A DNA stretch of 51,710 bases, from positions 1-51,710 of the forward strand of contig NZ_BJDG01000026.1 of assembly GCF_005404945.1 (NCBI RefSeq). Direction: 5' to 3'. The translations under genes were made by a program, and so were the position numbers. Below are positions 15,687-23,666 of this stretch, in pieces. Source of the DNA: Lactiplantibacillus pingfangensis (GTDB taxonomy: Bacteria; Bacillota; Bacilli; Lactobacillales; Lactobacillaceae). The number at the start of each line of letters is the position of its first letter. Positions within the stretch are counted from its first letter, which is position 1. The notes under the pieces were generated by a model that saw only the letters and a list, made by a program, of their open reading frames with translations, was not told where the DNA came from and did no database searches.

Positions 15687-16550
15687 ATGTTAGGAATCTA
15701 CGAAAAAGCTTTACCACATCAAATGGACTGGAATCAAAAACTGAAATTGGCGAAAGGGTTAGGATTTGATTTTGTTGAAATGTCAGTTGATGAAAGTGAT
15801 GAGCGCTTAGCACGATTGGACTGGGATAATGATGAAATTGAATCGGTACACCAAGCCATTATCAGTAATGATTTGCCAATCCTGTCAATGTGTTTGAGCG
15901 GTCATCGGCGGTTCCCATTAGGTTCCCATCAGCTTAAAAATCGTCAGACAGCGCTGACAATGATGCTGAAAGCTATTAAGCTCGCATCTCGACTTGGTAT
16001 TAGAAATATCCAATTAGCCGGTTATGATGTTTATTACGAAGATAAGTCGCCCTTAACTCGGCAATTATTTATACAAAACTTGACTAAATGTGTCAAAATG
16101 GCTGAAAAATATGAAGTTATGCTTTCAATTGAGATTATGGATGATCCGTTTATTAATTCTATTTCCAAGGTTCAACATATTAAGACGTTGATTCATAGTC
16201 CTTGGTTGCAAGCTTACCCGGACATCGGTAATTTGTCTGCTTGGCCAGAAAATGATGTTGGATACGAGTTAGAACATGGTATTGATAATATTGCTGCAGT
16301 TCATTTAAAGGATACCTTGCCAGTTCATGGTGATTTTCCAGGTAAGTTTAAAAATGTTCCATTTGGTGAAGGAACGGTTGATTTCGTTGGATGTTTAAGA
16401 ACATTGAAATCTTTGGGATACAATGGTCCTTACATGATTGAAATGTGGAGTGAAATGAGTTCTGACCCAGTTGGGGAAATTAAAGTCGCTAAGCAATTTA
16501 TTGATAAGGCATTTACTAATGCTGAGGCGGAGGTTGACGAACATGCTTGA
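15687..16550 (+). CDS. ulaE: L-xylulose-5-phosphate 3-epimerase
   Basis: A 287-residue TIM-barrel protein of the xylose-isomerase-like UlaE/SgbU family. Recognisable parts are the N-terminal GIYEKALPHQMDW, CLSGHRRFPLGS (about 69-80), the metal-binding Glu in SIEIMDDPF, the YPDIGNLSAW segment, and HLKDTLPVHGDFPG followed by VPFGEGTVDF near 205-230. It converts L-xylulose-5-P to L-ribulose-5-P, the middle step of the ascorbate lower pathway. Its stop overlaps the start of the 4-epimerase gene, so the two are translationally coupled. Confidence 0.93.
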   Translation: MLGIYEKALPHQMDWNQKLKLAKGLGFDFVEMSVDESDERLARLDWDNDEIESVHQAIISNDLPILSMCLSGHRRFPLGSHQLKNRQTALTMMLKAIKLASRLGIRNIQLAGYDVYYEDKSPLTRQLFIQNLTKCVKMAEKYEVMLSIEIMDDPFINSISKVQHIKTLIHSPWLQAYPDIGNLSAWPENDVGYELEHGIDNIAAVHLKDTLPVHGDFPGKFKNVPFGEGTVDFVGCLRTLKSLGYNGPYMIEMWSEMSSDPVGEIKVAKQFIDKAFTNAEAEVDEHA

Positions 16551-17274
16551 AACACTGAAACAAAAAGTTTATGAAGCAAATATGCAATTGCCAAAGTTAA
16601 ACTTGGTAACGTTTACGTGGGGAAATGTTAGTGGTATTGATCGTGATAAGGGCTTGTTTGTCATTAAGCCGAGTGGCGTTGCCTATGATCAGCTAAAGCC
16701 AAGTGATATGGTTGTTGTGGATCTGGATGGTCAGATTGTTGAAGGTGAACTGAATCCTTCCAGTGATACACCAACACATGCAATTTTGTATCGTGAATTT
16801 CCTGAAATTGGCGGAATCGTTCATACCCACTCGCCATGGGCAGTTTCATTTGCACAAGCGGGGATGGCTGTGCCCGCCTGTGGGACGACACATGCAGATA
16901 CTTTCTACGGCCCTGTTCCGGTCACACCACAATTGAGTAAACAACAAATTGCTGATGATTATGAGGGCAATACTGGGCGTGTAATAGTTGATACCTTTAA
17001 AAAGCAGCAGTTGGATACGGACGCTGTGCCAGGAGTTTTGGTACAAGATCATGGTCCATTTACTTGGGGTGCAACTCCCGATAAAGCAGTTTACAATGCT
17101 AAGGTATTGGAAGTTGTCGCTGAGATGGCTTATCATACAATGCAGTTGTCTGGACACGCTGATCCGTCAGTACCGCAATATCTATTGGATAAGCACTACT
17201 ATCGTAAGCACGGAGACAATGCTTATTATGGGCAGAGCAATCCTAAGTCAATGACACATGAACACATCTTATAA
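16543..17274 (+). CDS. ulaF: L-ribulose-5-phosphate 4-epimerase
   Basis: A 243-residue class II aldolase/epimerase. The zinc-binding HTHSPWA motif is at about 94-100, NVSGID and KPSGV supply phosphate and substrate contacts, and QDHGPFTWG marks the conserved later histidine region. It epimerises L-ribulose-5-P to D-xylulose-5-P, which enters the phosphoketolase pathway. AraD catalyses the same reaction; I favour the UlaF role because ulaD and ulaE precede it. The ATG at 16543 has GCGGAGG upstream and overlaps the previous stop by eight bases. It is the last gene of the operon. Confidence 0.93.
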   Translation: MLETLKQKVYEANMQLPKLNLVTFTWGNVSGIDRDKGLFVIKPSGVAYDQLKPSDMVVVDLDGQIVEGELNPSSDTPTHAILYREFPEIGGIVHTHSPWAVSFAQAGMAVPACGTTHADTFYGPVPVTPQLSKQQIADDYEGNTGRVIVDTFKKQQLDTDAVPGVLVQDHGPFTWGATPDKAVYNAKVLEVVAEMAYHTMQLSGHADPSVPQYLLDKHYYRKHGDNAYYGQSNPKSMTHEHIL

Positions 17275-17287
17275 AGGGCGTTGATAG

Positions 17288-17329
17288 ATTGGTTTGAGTA
17301 AAAGTCACTTTACTCAAACCAATTTTTTT
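17288..17329 (+). terminator. Rho-independent terminator of ascorbate-like operon
   Basis: ATTGGTTTGAGTAAA and TTTACTCAAACCAAT form a perfect 15-bp stem with a six-base loop and a T7 run. Confidence 0.95.
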
Positions 17330-17408
17330 GATTTTTTAAACTGATGTTGCGTTAGATTCTGCTCTTGATTGAAAGAAAAATGTCACAGGGTTAGTGACAA
17401 AGTGTGTA

Positions 17409-17437
17409 TTAACTGTGTAAGCGCTATCACATATACT
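17409..17437 (+). promoter_or_regulatory. Promoter with internal cre box
   Basis: TTAACT (17409-17414) and TATACT (17432-17437) are 17 bases apart. In the spacer TGTAAGCGCTATCA (17416-17429) fully matches the CcpA cre consensus TGWAANCGNTNWCA, so CcpA binding would block RNA polymerase when glucose is present. Confidence 0.8.
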
Positions 17438-17469
17438 GAACTTGTAAATAAGTAAGGGAGTTGAAAAAC

Positions 17470-17913
17470 ATGGCAATGTTTGAAGTAAGTCATATGAACA
17501 TGGCGCTTAAGGGTGCCGATCAAGATAGTATCTTAAAGGATCTTGCCAAATTAGCAAAGTCGATTGATGTTGTTGATGACGAAGCCCAACTAGTTGCGGA
17601 TTATCACGAACGTGAAGTTGAATCAACAACTGGTTTTGGCAATGGTGTGGCGATTCCACATGCTAAATCAAACAATGTGAAAACGGCAACGATTCTATTT
17701 GGTCGCAGTGCCAATGAGATTGAATGGCAATCATTGGATGGCAAACCGGTAAATACGTTTATCAGTTTATTGGTCCCAGCAAATGCTGGAGATGTTCATT
17801 TGAAGTTATTAGCTAGTTTAAGTCGTAAGTTAGTTCATAAAGATTTTGTGGCCATTTTAAAAAATGGCGATCAGTCAGCTGTTTTGGATGCAATTAATCA
17901 AGCAATTAGTTAG
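17470..17913 (+). CDS. PTS EIIA, fructose type
   Basis: A 147-residue EIIA of the fructose-mannitol family with phosphorylation site His64 in NGVAIPHAKS. I chose the ATG at 17470, nine bases after AAGGGAG, over the TTG at 17461 that sits next to the site. It is the first gene of a PTS operon controlled by a cre-overlapped promoter, and the EIIBC gene follows 14 bases later. It is related to, but clearly different from, the EIIA at 13147. Confidence 0.92.
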   Translation: MAMFEVSHMNMALKGADQDSILKDLAKLAKSIDVVDDEAQLVADYHEREVESTTGFGNGVAIPHAKSNNVKTATILFGRSANEIEWQSLDGKPVNTFISLLVPANAGDVHLKLLASLSRKLVHKDFVAILKNGDQSAVLDAINQAIS

Positions 17914-17927
17914 AGGAGGGATTTTAA

Positions 17928-19385
17928 ATGGCAAATATGAAAATTGTTGCCGTTACTAATTGTCCGGCCGGAATTGCGCACACTTACATGGTTGCTGAAG
18001 CGATTGAAGAAAAAGCAAAGTCGCTCGGTTATGAAGCTCATGTTGAAACGCAAGGTGCTAGCGGGGTTGAAAACAAGTTAACACCAGATCAAATTGCTAC
18101 GGCGGATTATGTCATCTTAGCCCTTGGTAAAGGGATGACAGATGAGGATAAGCAACGGTTTAATGGTAAAAAAGTTGTTGAACTACCGGTTTCAGAAGCG
18201 TTAAAAGAAATCGATACGTTATTTGACAACATTGATGATAAGGCTAGAGTCTTTGAGGCCTCAAAAGTTAAACTAGGTAGTGAACAAGATGCCGTTACAG
18301 ACGGCGTGATGAGTTACCTGATGGCTGGTGTTTCGGCGGCATTGCCATTTGTTATCGGTGGTGGGTTATTAATCGCGATCGGTAGTATGATGGTTCAATT
18401 TGGGATGCCCAATACGGCCTTGGCTAAGGGCGTACAGCCATCATTGGCTTGGGTCATTACCAGCATTGGTAATTTAGGCTTTCAGTTCATGATTCCAATT
18501 ATGGGTGCCTATATTGCGTTTGCGATTGGTGATAAGCCAGCCTTTGCACCGGCCTTCTTAGTAACCTTTTTGGCGAATGATACTGATTTACTAGGAACAA
18601 AATCTGGTGCTGGTTTCTTGGGCGCGATTGTCGTTGGGCTATCAATTGGTTACTTTGTTAAATATTTCAAGAAAGTTAAACTGGGTAAGAATTTCCAATC
18701 AATTTTAGGGTTTATGATTATTCCGTTTGTGACATTATTAGTCTTTGGACTATTAACTTATTACCTGTTAGGACCATTTATGGGTTGGTTAATGAGTATC
18801 CTCTTAGCATTCTTGAAAAACATTCCAACTTCAATGAAGTTGGGCGGCGGCTTCCTAGTTGGCTGTATGTTGGCTTTCGATATGGGTGGCCCAATCAACA
18901 AGACCGCTTGGTTCTTTAGTTTTTCATTGTTAAGTTCCGGTGTTTATAACTGGTACGGGATTGTTGGGGTTGTAACGTTATTACCACCAATGGCAGCGGC
19001 AATTGCCACTTGGATTCGTCCAAGCCTCTTCTCTAAACAAGAACGAGCGGCTAGCTGGAGTTCATTCTTAGTTGGGATGACAGTTGCGACTGAACCTGCG
19101 ATTCCATATGCTTTGGCGGCACCGTTACCAATGATTGCGGCGAACACGCTTGCTGGTGGGATCACCGGTGCGATTACGATCATGTTAAATGTTCAACGGA
19201 TGGCGCCTGGGATTGGGATCTTTGATCCATTAATTGGTTTGGAAAAGCCATGGTATTGGTTCTATCTCTCATTGGCAATTGGGTTGTTCTTGAACGTGTT
19301 CTTCATTATCACTTTCAAGTCAGCTTGGTTAAAGCGGCGCGAAAAGAAAGAACAAGAAAAGCTTGCGCAGGTTGAAGATAAATAA
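17928..19385 (+). CDS. PTS EIIBC, fructose family
   Basis: A 485-residue fusion. Residues 4-100 form EIIB-fru with phosphorylated Cys12 (TNCPAGIAHTYM), and residues 125-475 form the EIIC with about 9-10 membrane segments, AFDMGGPINKTAWFF and ATEPAIPYALAAPL, the Fru-family substrate-binding signatures. The C-terminus is highly charged (KRREKKEQEK). The partner EIIA is encoded directly upstream. No fructose-1-P kinase or mannosidase accompanies it; instead a PLP C-S lyase follows, so the transported substrate is not evident and may not be plain fructose. GAGGAGGG precedes the ATG. Confidence 0.93.
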   Translation: MANMKIVAVTNCPAGIAHTYMVAEAIEEKAKSLGYEAHVETQGASGVENKLTPDQIATADYVILALGKGMTDEDKQRFNGKKVVELPVSEALKEIDTLFDNIDDKARVFEASKVKLGSEQDAVTDGVMSYLMAGVSAALPFVIGGGLLIAIGSMMVQFGMPNTALAKGVQPSLAWVITSIGNLGFQFMIPIMGAYIAFAIGDKPAFAPAFLVTFLANDTDLLGTKSGAGFLGAIVVGLSIGYFVKYFKKVKLGKNFQSILGFMIIPFVTLLVFGLLTYYLLGPFMGWLMSILLAFLKNIPTSMKLGGGFLVGCMLAFDMGGPINKTAWFFSFSLLSSGVYNWYGIVGVVTLLPPMAAAIATWIRPSLFSKQERAASWSSFLVGMTVATEPAIPYALAAPLPMIAANTLAGGITGAITIMLNVQRMAPGIGIFDPLIGLEKPWYWFYLSLAIGLFLNVFFIITFKSAWLKRREKKEQEKLAQVEDK

Positions 19386-19414
19386 TCGATACATGCCACT
19401 TTTAAAAGAATATT

Positions 19415-19450
19415 AATAAACAGGCATGTTTGATGACATGTCTGTTTATT
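19415..19450 (+). terminator. Intercistronic hairpin before MalY-like gene
   Basis: AATAAACAGGCATGT and ACATGTCTGTTTATT form a 15-base stem (one mismatch) with a TTGATG loop. No separate T run follows beyond the U-rich arm, so it may be a partial terminator or mRNA-stabilising hairpin that lowers expression of the downstream genes relative to the PTS. Confidence 0.55.
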
Positions 19451-19473
19451 TATCGAGCGGAGGAGTGTCAAAG

Positions 19474-20637
19474 ATGAAGTATAATTTTGATCAAGTTATT
19501 AATCGTCGTGGAACTTATAGCACGCAATGGGATTACATTCAGGATCGGTTTGGTCGATCAGACATTATCCCATTCTCGATCTCAGATACTGATTTTCCAG
19601 TCCCAGTTGGCGTTCAGGACGCCTTAAAAAAGCGAATTGAACATCCAATTTACGGCTATACACGTTGGAATCATGACGATTATAAAAATAGTATTGTAAA
19701 CTGGTTTAAAAATCAGAATGACTATGAGCCCAATCCAGATTGGATTTTATATAGTCCCAGTGTTGTCTTCACAATTGCGACTTTCATGCGGCTGAAATCT
19801 GAGGTTGGTGACGGTGTTGCGGTCTTTACGCCAATGTATGATGCGTTTTATCATGTTATTGAGGATAATGATAGACTATTAATGCCGGTGAGGTTAGGCA
19901 GCGCACAACAGGGTTATCAGATTGACTGGGATGCTTTAGAGACGGTGCTTGCACAGCATAATACGAAGATCTTATTGGTTACCAATCCGCATAATCCAAC
20001 GGGGAAAGTCTTCTCACCAGCCGAATTGAAACGGATGGTGGCACTTTGTCAGCAATACCATGTGTTTATTATTTCGGATGATATTCATAAAGATATCGTT
20101 TTTTCAGCCGCAACCTATACGCCGATTACGACGTACGTTCAAAAAAACGTAGTCTTGTGTTGCTCCGCGACGAAAACCTTTAATACGCCAGGATTAATTG
20201 GCTCGTATTTATTTGAACCAGAAGAAGCATTACGATCAGCATTTTTAGTGGAATTGAAACAGAAAAATGCCTTGTCATCAGCTAGCATCTTTGGGATCGA
20301 GTCGCAAATCGCGGCATATAATACAGGTGCTGATTATTTGTTACAATTAATTAGCTATTTGCAAAACAATTTTGATTATTTGTCTGACTTTTTACAAAAA
20401 CAATTGCCAGAAGTTACCTTTAAACAGCCGCAGGCGACCTATTTAGCTTGGATGGATGTGTCAAAGTTAGGGTTAACATCGGAAGCGTTACAGTCCAAAT
20501 TAGTCAATCAAGGCCGGGTTGGCATTATGCCTGGGAAAACGTATGGTGATAGCCAATATTTACGGATGAACATTGCGTGCCCAATCTCGAAACTACAGGA
20601 GGGACTGAGAAGAATGGAGCAGGGAATCCGTTCGTAA
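19474..20637 (+). CDS. MalY/PatB-type PLP-dependent C-S beta-lyase
   Basis: A 387-residue fold-type I aminotransferase-like protein. FSISDTDFPVP near 34-44 is the MalY/PatB variant of the WVADMDF signature. TNPHNPTGK (170-178), SDDIHKDIVF (201-210) and the PLP lysine Lys234 in SATKTFNTPG are intact; a C-terminal Arg in YLRMNIACP binds the substrate carboxylate. The family cleaves cystathionine or cysteine S-conjugates to pyruvate, ammonia and a thiol, and E. coli MalY also has a regulatory role beside the PTS gene malX. Here too it is linked to a PTS. The ATG at 19474 lies eight bases after GGAGGAG. Whether it is an enzyme for the imported compound or a regulator is open. Confidence 0.88.
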   Translation: MKYNFDQVINRRGTYSTQWDYIQDRFGRSDIIPFSISDTDFPVPVGVQDALKKRIEHPIYGYTRWNHDDYKNSIVNWFKNQNDYEPNPDWILYSPSVVFTIATFMRLKSEVGDGVAVFTPMYDAFYHVIEDNDRLLMPVRLGSAQQGYQIDWDALETVLAQHNTKILLVTNPHNPTGKVFSPAELKRMVALCQQYHVFIISDDIHKDIVFSAATYTPITTYVQKNVVLCCSATKTFNTPGLIGSYLFEPEEALRSAFLVELKQKNALSSASIFGIESQIAAYNTGADYLLQLISYLQNNFDYLSDFLQKQLPEVTFKQPQATYLAWMDVSKLGLTSEALQSKLVNQGRVGIMPGKTYGDSQYLRMNIACPISKLQEGLRRMEQGIRS

Positions 20638-20640
20638 AAT

Positions 20641-22395
20641 ATGCTGAATTCACGGGAATTAAGGATTATCTTATTATTACAGGAACACGACCTTTCAGGC
20701 GAGGAATTAGCGACACTATTAGCGACTTCTAGAAGAACAATTGTGCGTGATATTGCTCAAATCAATACTTTGTTGGCAACTGAAAAGATTGGATCGGTTG
20801 AAAGTGTTAAAAAGTATCATTTGCTAGTATTAAATACGGCTAACTTTAATCAACTGCTAACGAGAGTTAACAATGAAAGTGATTTGGTCCTGCTTCACTT
20901 GCTAATTCAACCAAATATTAGTATGGCTGAATTAGCAGAAAAGACTTTTTTATCGCGTCAAAATATTCTTAACAATATTGAAAAGTTGAATCGGCGGTTC
21001 CAGGATGTTTTAAAAATTAGTTCTAAACCCCGAATTGGGATTGCCCTTAAAATAAAGCATATTTCTAAAATTGATGTTTTAGCAGCCTTGATTTTAGATA
21101 ATCAGCAACTAGTGACGAAACAATTAAAACAATGGCAACTAGCTCCGGAAATTGAGACGCCAGCACGGATTATTCGCCAACAACTGCCGGAACAACTATT
21201 TGACTATTTAACAGCAGGACAATTGCATGCTCAGATCCTGGCTTGTTATTTAGTTGCGCAACAAGCCGTGACCGTATCGAACCAGACATTATTAAATGAG
21301 TTCGTACGGCATGAAATTAACATTAGCGTTGCTAGTATTTTGACTAATTTCTTTGAGATTAAGCTTAAACTATTAACTGATCTGACGATGGTTAAAGTTC
21401 AAACAGCGATTCAAGTCACTAAAACGCGGTATACATTAGATGCGCTGGATAATAATTTTACCAGTGAAATCTTGAACCATCTACGTCGTAGTTCGATGTT
21501 TCCAACGTTTGTGCCAGAATCATTACTTGAACAAATTCGCTATCTTAAAATTCAAAACCCGTTCGCCTTTGATTTTGCTTTTGATCTAACGAAAAAGTTA
21601 CAAAGTACATTTAAAAGCAGTCAAATTGAAGATGAGTATATCGCGCTGTACGTTTTACGGGCAATTGAAACGCCAGTTGCCCATAATGTTCGAACTTTAA
21701 TGTATGGAACACGTCAATCTGTCGCAAATATCAACAAAATGATTATTACCGAACAGGTACCGAACCTAGATATTGAAATGGTATTTTCGAGAGAACAAAT
21801 GGAAACACGGCTCGCTTATATTGACTTCGACTTGGTGATCGGTAATGGCTTGCATCCCAATGATTTACGCGTACCAGTTCATTTTGACAGCACTTTTGAT
21901 GGCATCATCAGCCAGGATGAGTTAGATCGACTTAAGAATTTGGGGAGTGAGAGTTACATTCAGGAGAACTTACTGAAGTTTTTCCCAAAGAGTCATTTTG
22001 TTCGATTGAAAGGTGTCCATCATAGTGCTAAGCGTGTGCTGCGTGATGGATTAGCTAAATTTAGTGACCTTGGCCTGTTGACCGATGACCAAGCCACGGC
22101 ACTGATTAACCGTGAAGAGGCTGGCAATCAACTAGTCTTAAATCATATCTCGATTCCGCATGCTTCCACTGAATTAGTCGATGCTTATGAATTATTTGCC
22201 ATTTCGTTTGATGGTGAGGTTAAAATAGACGGCAAACCTATTTATTTAATGATTATGGTTTTGGCTAACCAGGGCCGTAAAGATAATGGTCAGGTCTTTG
22301 GTTATATCTATGCCAAAATTAAGCATTTAAGTGCAGTCCAGTTGCAGCGGCTGACCGACCACGAACAATTAATTGATCAATTAAAACAAAACTAA
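20641..22395 (+). CDS. PRD-containing PTS-regulated transcription factor
   Basis: A 584-residue BglG/MtlR-like regulator. Residues 1-60 contain an HTH (LSGEELATLLATSRRTIVRD), a second HTH is at about 90-125 (NISMAELAEKTFLSRQNI), followed by a PRD-type helical region around 190-345, an EIIB-like domain (about 355-420, no obvious catalytic Cys) and a C-terminal EIIA domain with IPHAS (about 500-504). Phosphorylation of PRD and EIIA histidines by the PTS is expected to set its activity. It starts three bases after the aminotransferase stop, so it belongs to the operon and probably controls it. A terminator follows. Confidence 0.88.
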   Translation: MLNSRELRIILLLQEHDLSGEELATLLATSRRTIVRDIAQINTLLATEKIGSVESVKKYHLLVLNTANFNQLLTRVNNESDLVLLHLLIQPNISMAELAEKTFLSRQNILNNIEKLNRRFQDVLKISSKPRIGIALKIKHISKIDVLAALILDNQQLVTKQLKQWQLAPEIETPARIIRQQLPEQLFDYLTAGQLHAQILACYLVAQQAVTVSNQTLLNEFVRHEINISVASILTNFFEIKLKLLTDLTMVKVQTAIQVTKTRYTLDALDNNFTSEILNHLRRSSMFPTFVPESLLEQIRYLKIQNPFAFDFAFDLTKKLQSTFKSSQIEDEYIALYVLRAIETPVAHNVRTLMYGTRQSVANINKMIITEQVPNLDIEMVFSREQMETRLAYIDFDLVIGNGLHPNDLRVPVHFDSTFDGIISQDELDRLKNLGSESYIQENLLKFFPKSHFVRLKGVHHSAKRVLRDGLAKFSDLGLLTDDQATALINREEAGNQLVLNHISIPHASTELVDAYELFAISFDGEVKIDGKPIYLMIMVLANQGRKDNGQVFGYIYAKIKHLSAVQLQRLTDHEQLIDQLKQN

Positions 22396-22423
22396 TGGTG
22401 CAGTGATGATCAGCATCAATTTA

Positions 22424-22475
22424 AGAAGGGCATAGCGTTTGAAAACAGGCTCGTTTTCAAACGCTATGCCCTTTT
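22424..22475. terminator. Bidirectional terminator
   Basis: AAGGGCATAGCGTTTGAAAAC pairs with its full complement 3' of an AGGCTC loop, with T4 on the plus strand and A-rich flanks on the other side. It separates the PRD regulator and the convergent LacI-family gene. Confidence 0.88.
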
Positions 22476-22488
22476 AGTTTCTGGTTGA

Positions 22489-23493
22489 TTAGATCGAATG
22501 GCGAATCGTAACTTGTGGCTGTACGTATTGTTTTAAGTGGTAATCGACTAATTGGTTGTCTTTTATTTCCTGTAATCGTGAAACAGCAACTTTAGCGATG
22601 GTGGTCACGGGGACGTGGACAGTAGTGAGATCAGGACTAGTTACGCGTCCCTCGCCAATATCATCGAACCCCATAATGGCTAAATCTTGCGGAATTTTCA
22701 GTCCTTTTTGTTGGGCCAACCGCATTAGTCGAATGGCGATATAGTCATTATCACAGAAAAATGCACGGGGTAGTGGCTTTGTAAAAATAGTAGCCATATC
22801 GCTATCTTGATTCATGGTCATTGAACCAACTTGATATTTCAAATGAATTTTCATCTGTGCTTCGGCTAATCGGGCATTAAAGCCTTGTTGACGCTCAAGA
22901 TAGTTAGGGTATGGTTCTCGAGCTGCCACGTAACCAATATCTTCATAACCACGTTTTAATAATTCATTAGCGGCACAATAACCGCCAAGATAGTTGTCAA
23001 TTGAAACAGCGTTGACTGAAAGATTTTTAAATGGGGCATCCAATATCAGGACTCGTTTTAAGGCTTTAGTAAAGCTTTCAACTTGTTTACGGTTTAATGC
23101 AGTCGCTAAAACGATGGTTCCGAAGTATCCGGGAGCATCCTCATCAATGGTTGAAATTCGATCTGCTAATTGTGCTGGCTCGAGATTTTCAATTTGTAAA
23201 CCAATACTTTTTTGCTGTGTAATCACAGAAAATTCTGCAATTAAACTGGCAAAGAAAGGTAGTTTAGTCGCTTGTTGAGTGTGATCTTCAGGGCTAATTG
23301 TAATAAAATGCAGAATTGATTTGGCCGGAGCCTTGTGCAATCGATGCTGCGGCGAATAGTTTTGTTCTTTAACAATTTTTAAAATGCGCTGTCTAGTTTC
23401 ATCACTTACGCCGGGGCGATTGTTTAGGGCAATCGAGACGGCCGATTTGGATACATTCGCTAGTTGAGCAATATCATCCATTTTCATATGCAT
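22489..23493 (-). CDS. LacI-family transcriptional repressor
   Basis: A 334-residue LacI/GalR regulator. The N-terminal HTH reads MDDIAQLANVSKSAVSIALNNRPGVS, followed by a hinge and a periplasmic-binding-protein-like sugar-sensing domain with the conserved late segments AIMGFDDIGEGRVTSPDLTTV and VTIRHS at the C-terminus. It is divergent from the isomerase/transketolase/ABC operon and is therefore expected to repress it from an operator in the 23494-23666 gap, released by the pathway sugar. Three Met codons near the start (MHMKM) make the exact start uncertain by up to four residues. Confidence 0.92.
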   Translation of the reverse strand: MHMKMDDIAQLANVSKSAVSIALNNRPGVSDETRQRILKIVKEQNYSPQHRLHKAPAKSILHFITISPEDHTQQATKLPFFASLIAEFSVITQQKSIGLQIENLEPAQLADRISTIDEDAPGYFGTIVLATALNRKQVESFTKALKRVLILDAPFKNLSVNAVSIDNYLGGYCAANELLKRGYEDIGYVAAREPYPNYLERQQGFNARLAEAQMKIHLKYQVGSMTMNQDSDMATIFTKPLPRAFFCDNDYIAIRLMRLAQQKGLKIPQDLAIMGFDDIGEGRVTSPDLTTVHVPVTTIAKVAVSRLQEIKDNQLVDYHLKQYVQPQVTIRHSI

Positions 23494-23589
23494 AACTCCA
23501 TTAATGTCTTTGATGATTCCAATAATAACATAGATAGATTTTAAATAAACAGGAAAATAGCTAAACTTTAGTTTTGTTTATATATCTTG

Positions 23590-23639
23590 TTGACTTTGTT
23601 TATGTATAAACTTATACTGTGTTTGTGAAAGCGATTTCT
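23590..23639 (+). promoter_or_regulatory. Operon promoter with LacI-type operator and cre
   Basis: TTGACT (23590-23595) and TATACT (23613-23618) are 17 bases apart. The spacer holds GTTTAT-GT-ATAAAC (23598-23611), a palindromic arm pair suited to the divergent LacI-type repressor. Just downstream TGAAAGCGATTTCT (23626-23639) is a cre box close to consensus. The layout implies dual control by substrate and by CcpA. Confidence 0.75.
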
Positions 23640-23666
23640 TTTTAAAGCGTTTAGGAGGAAATATTT

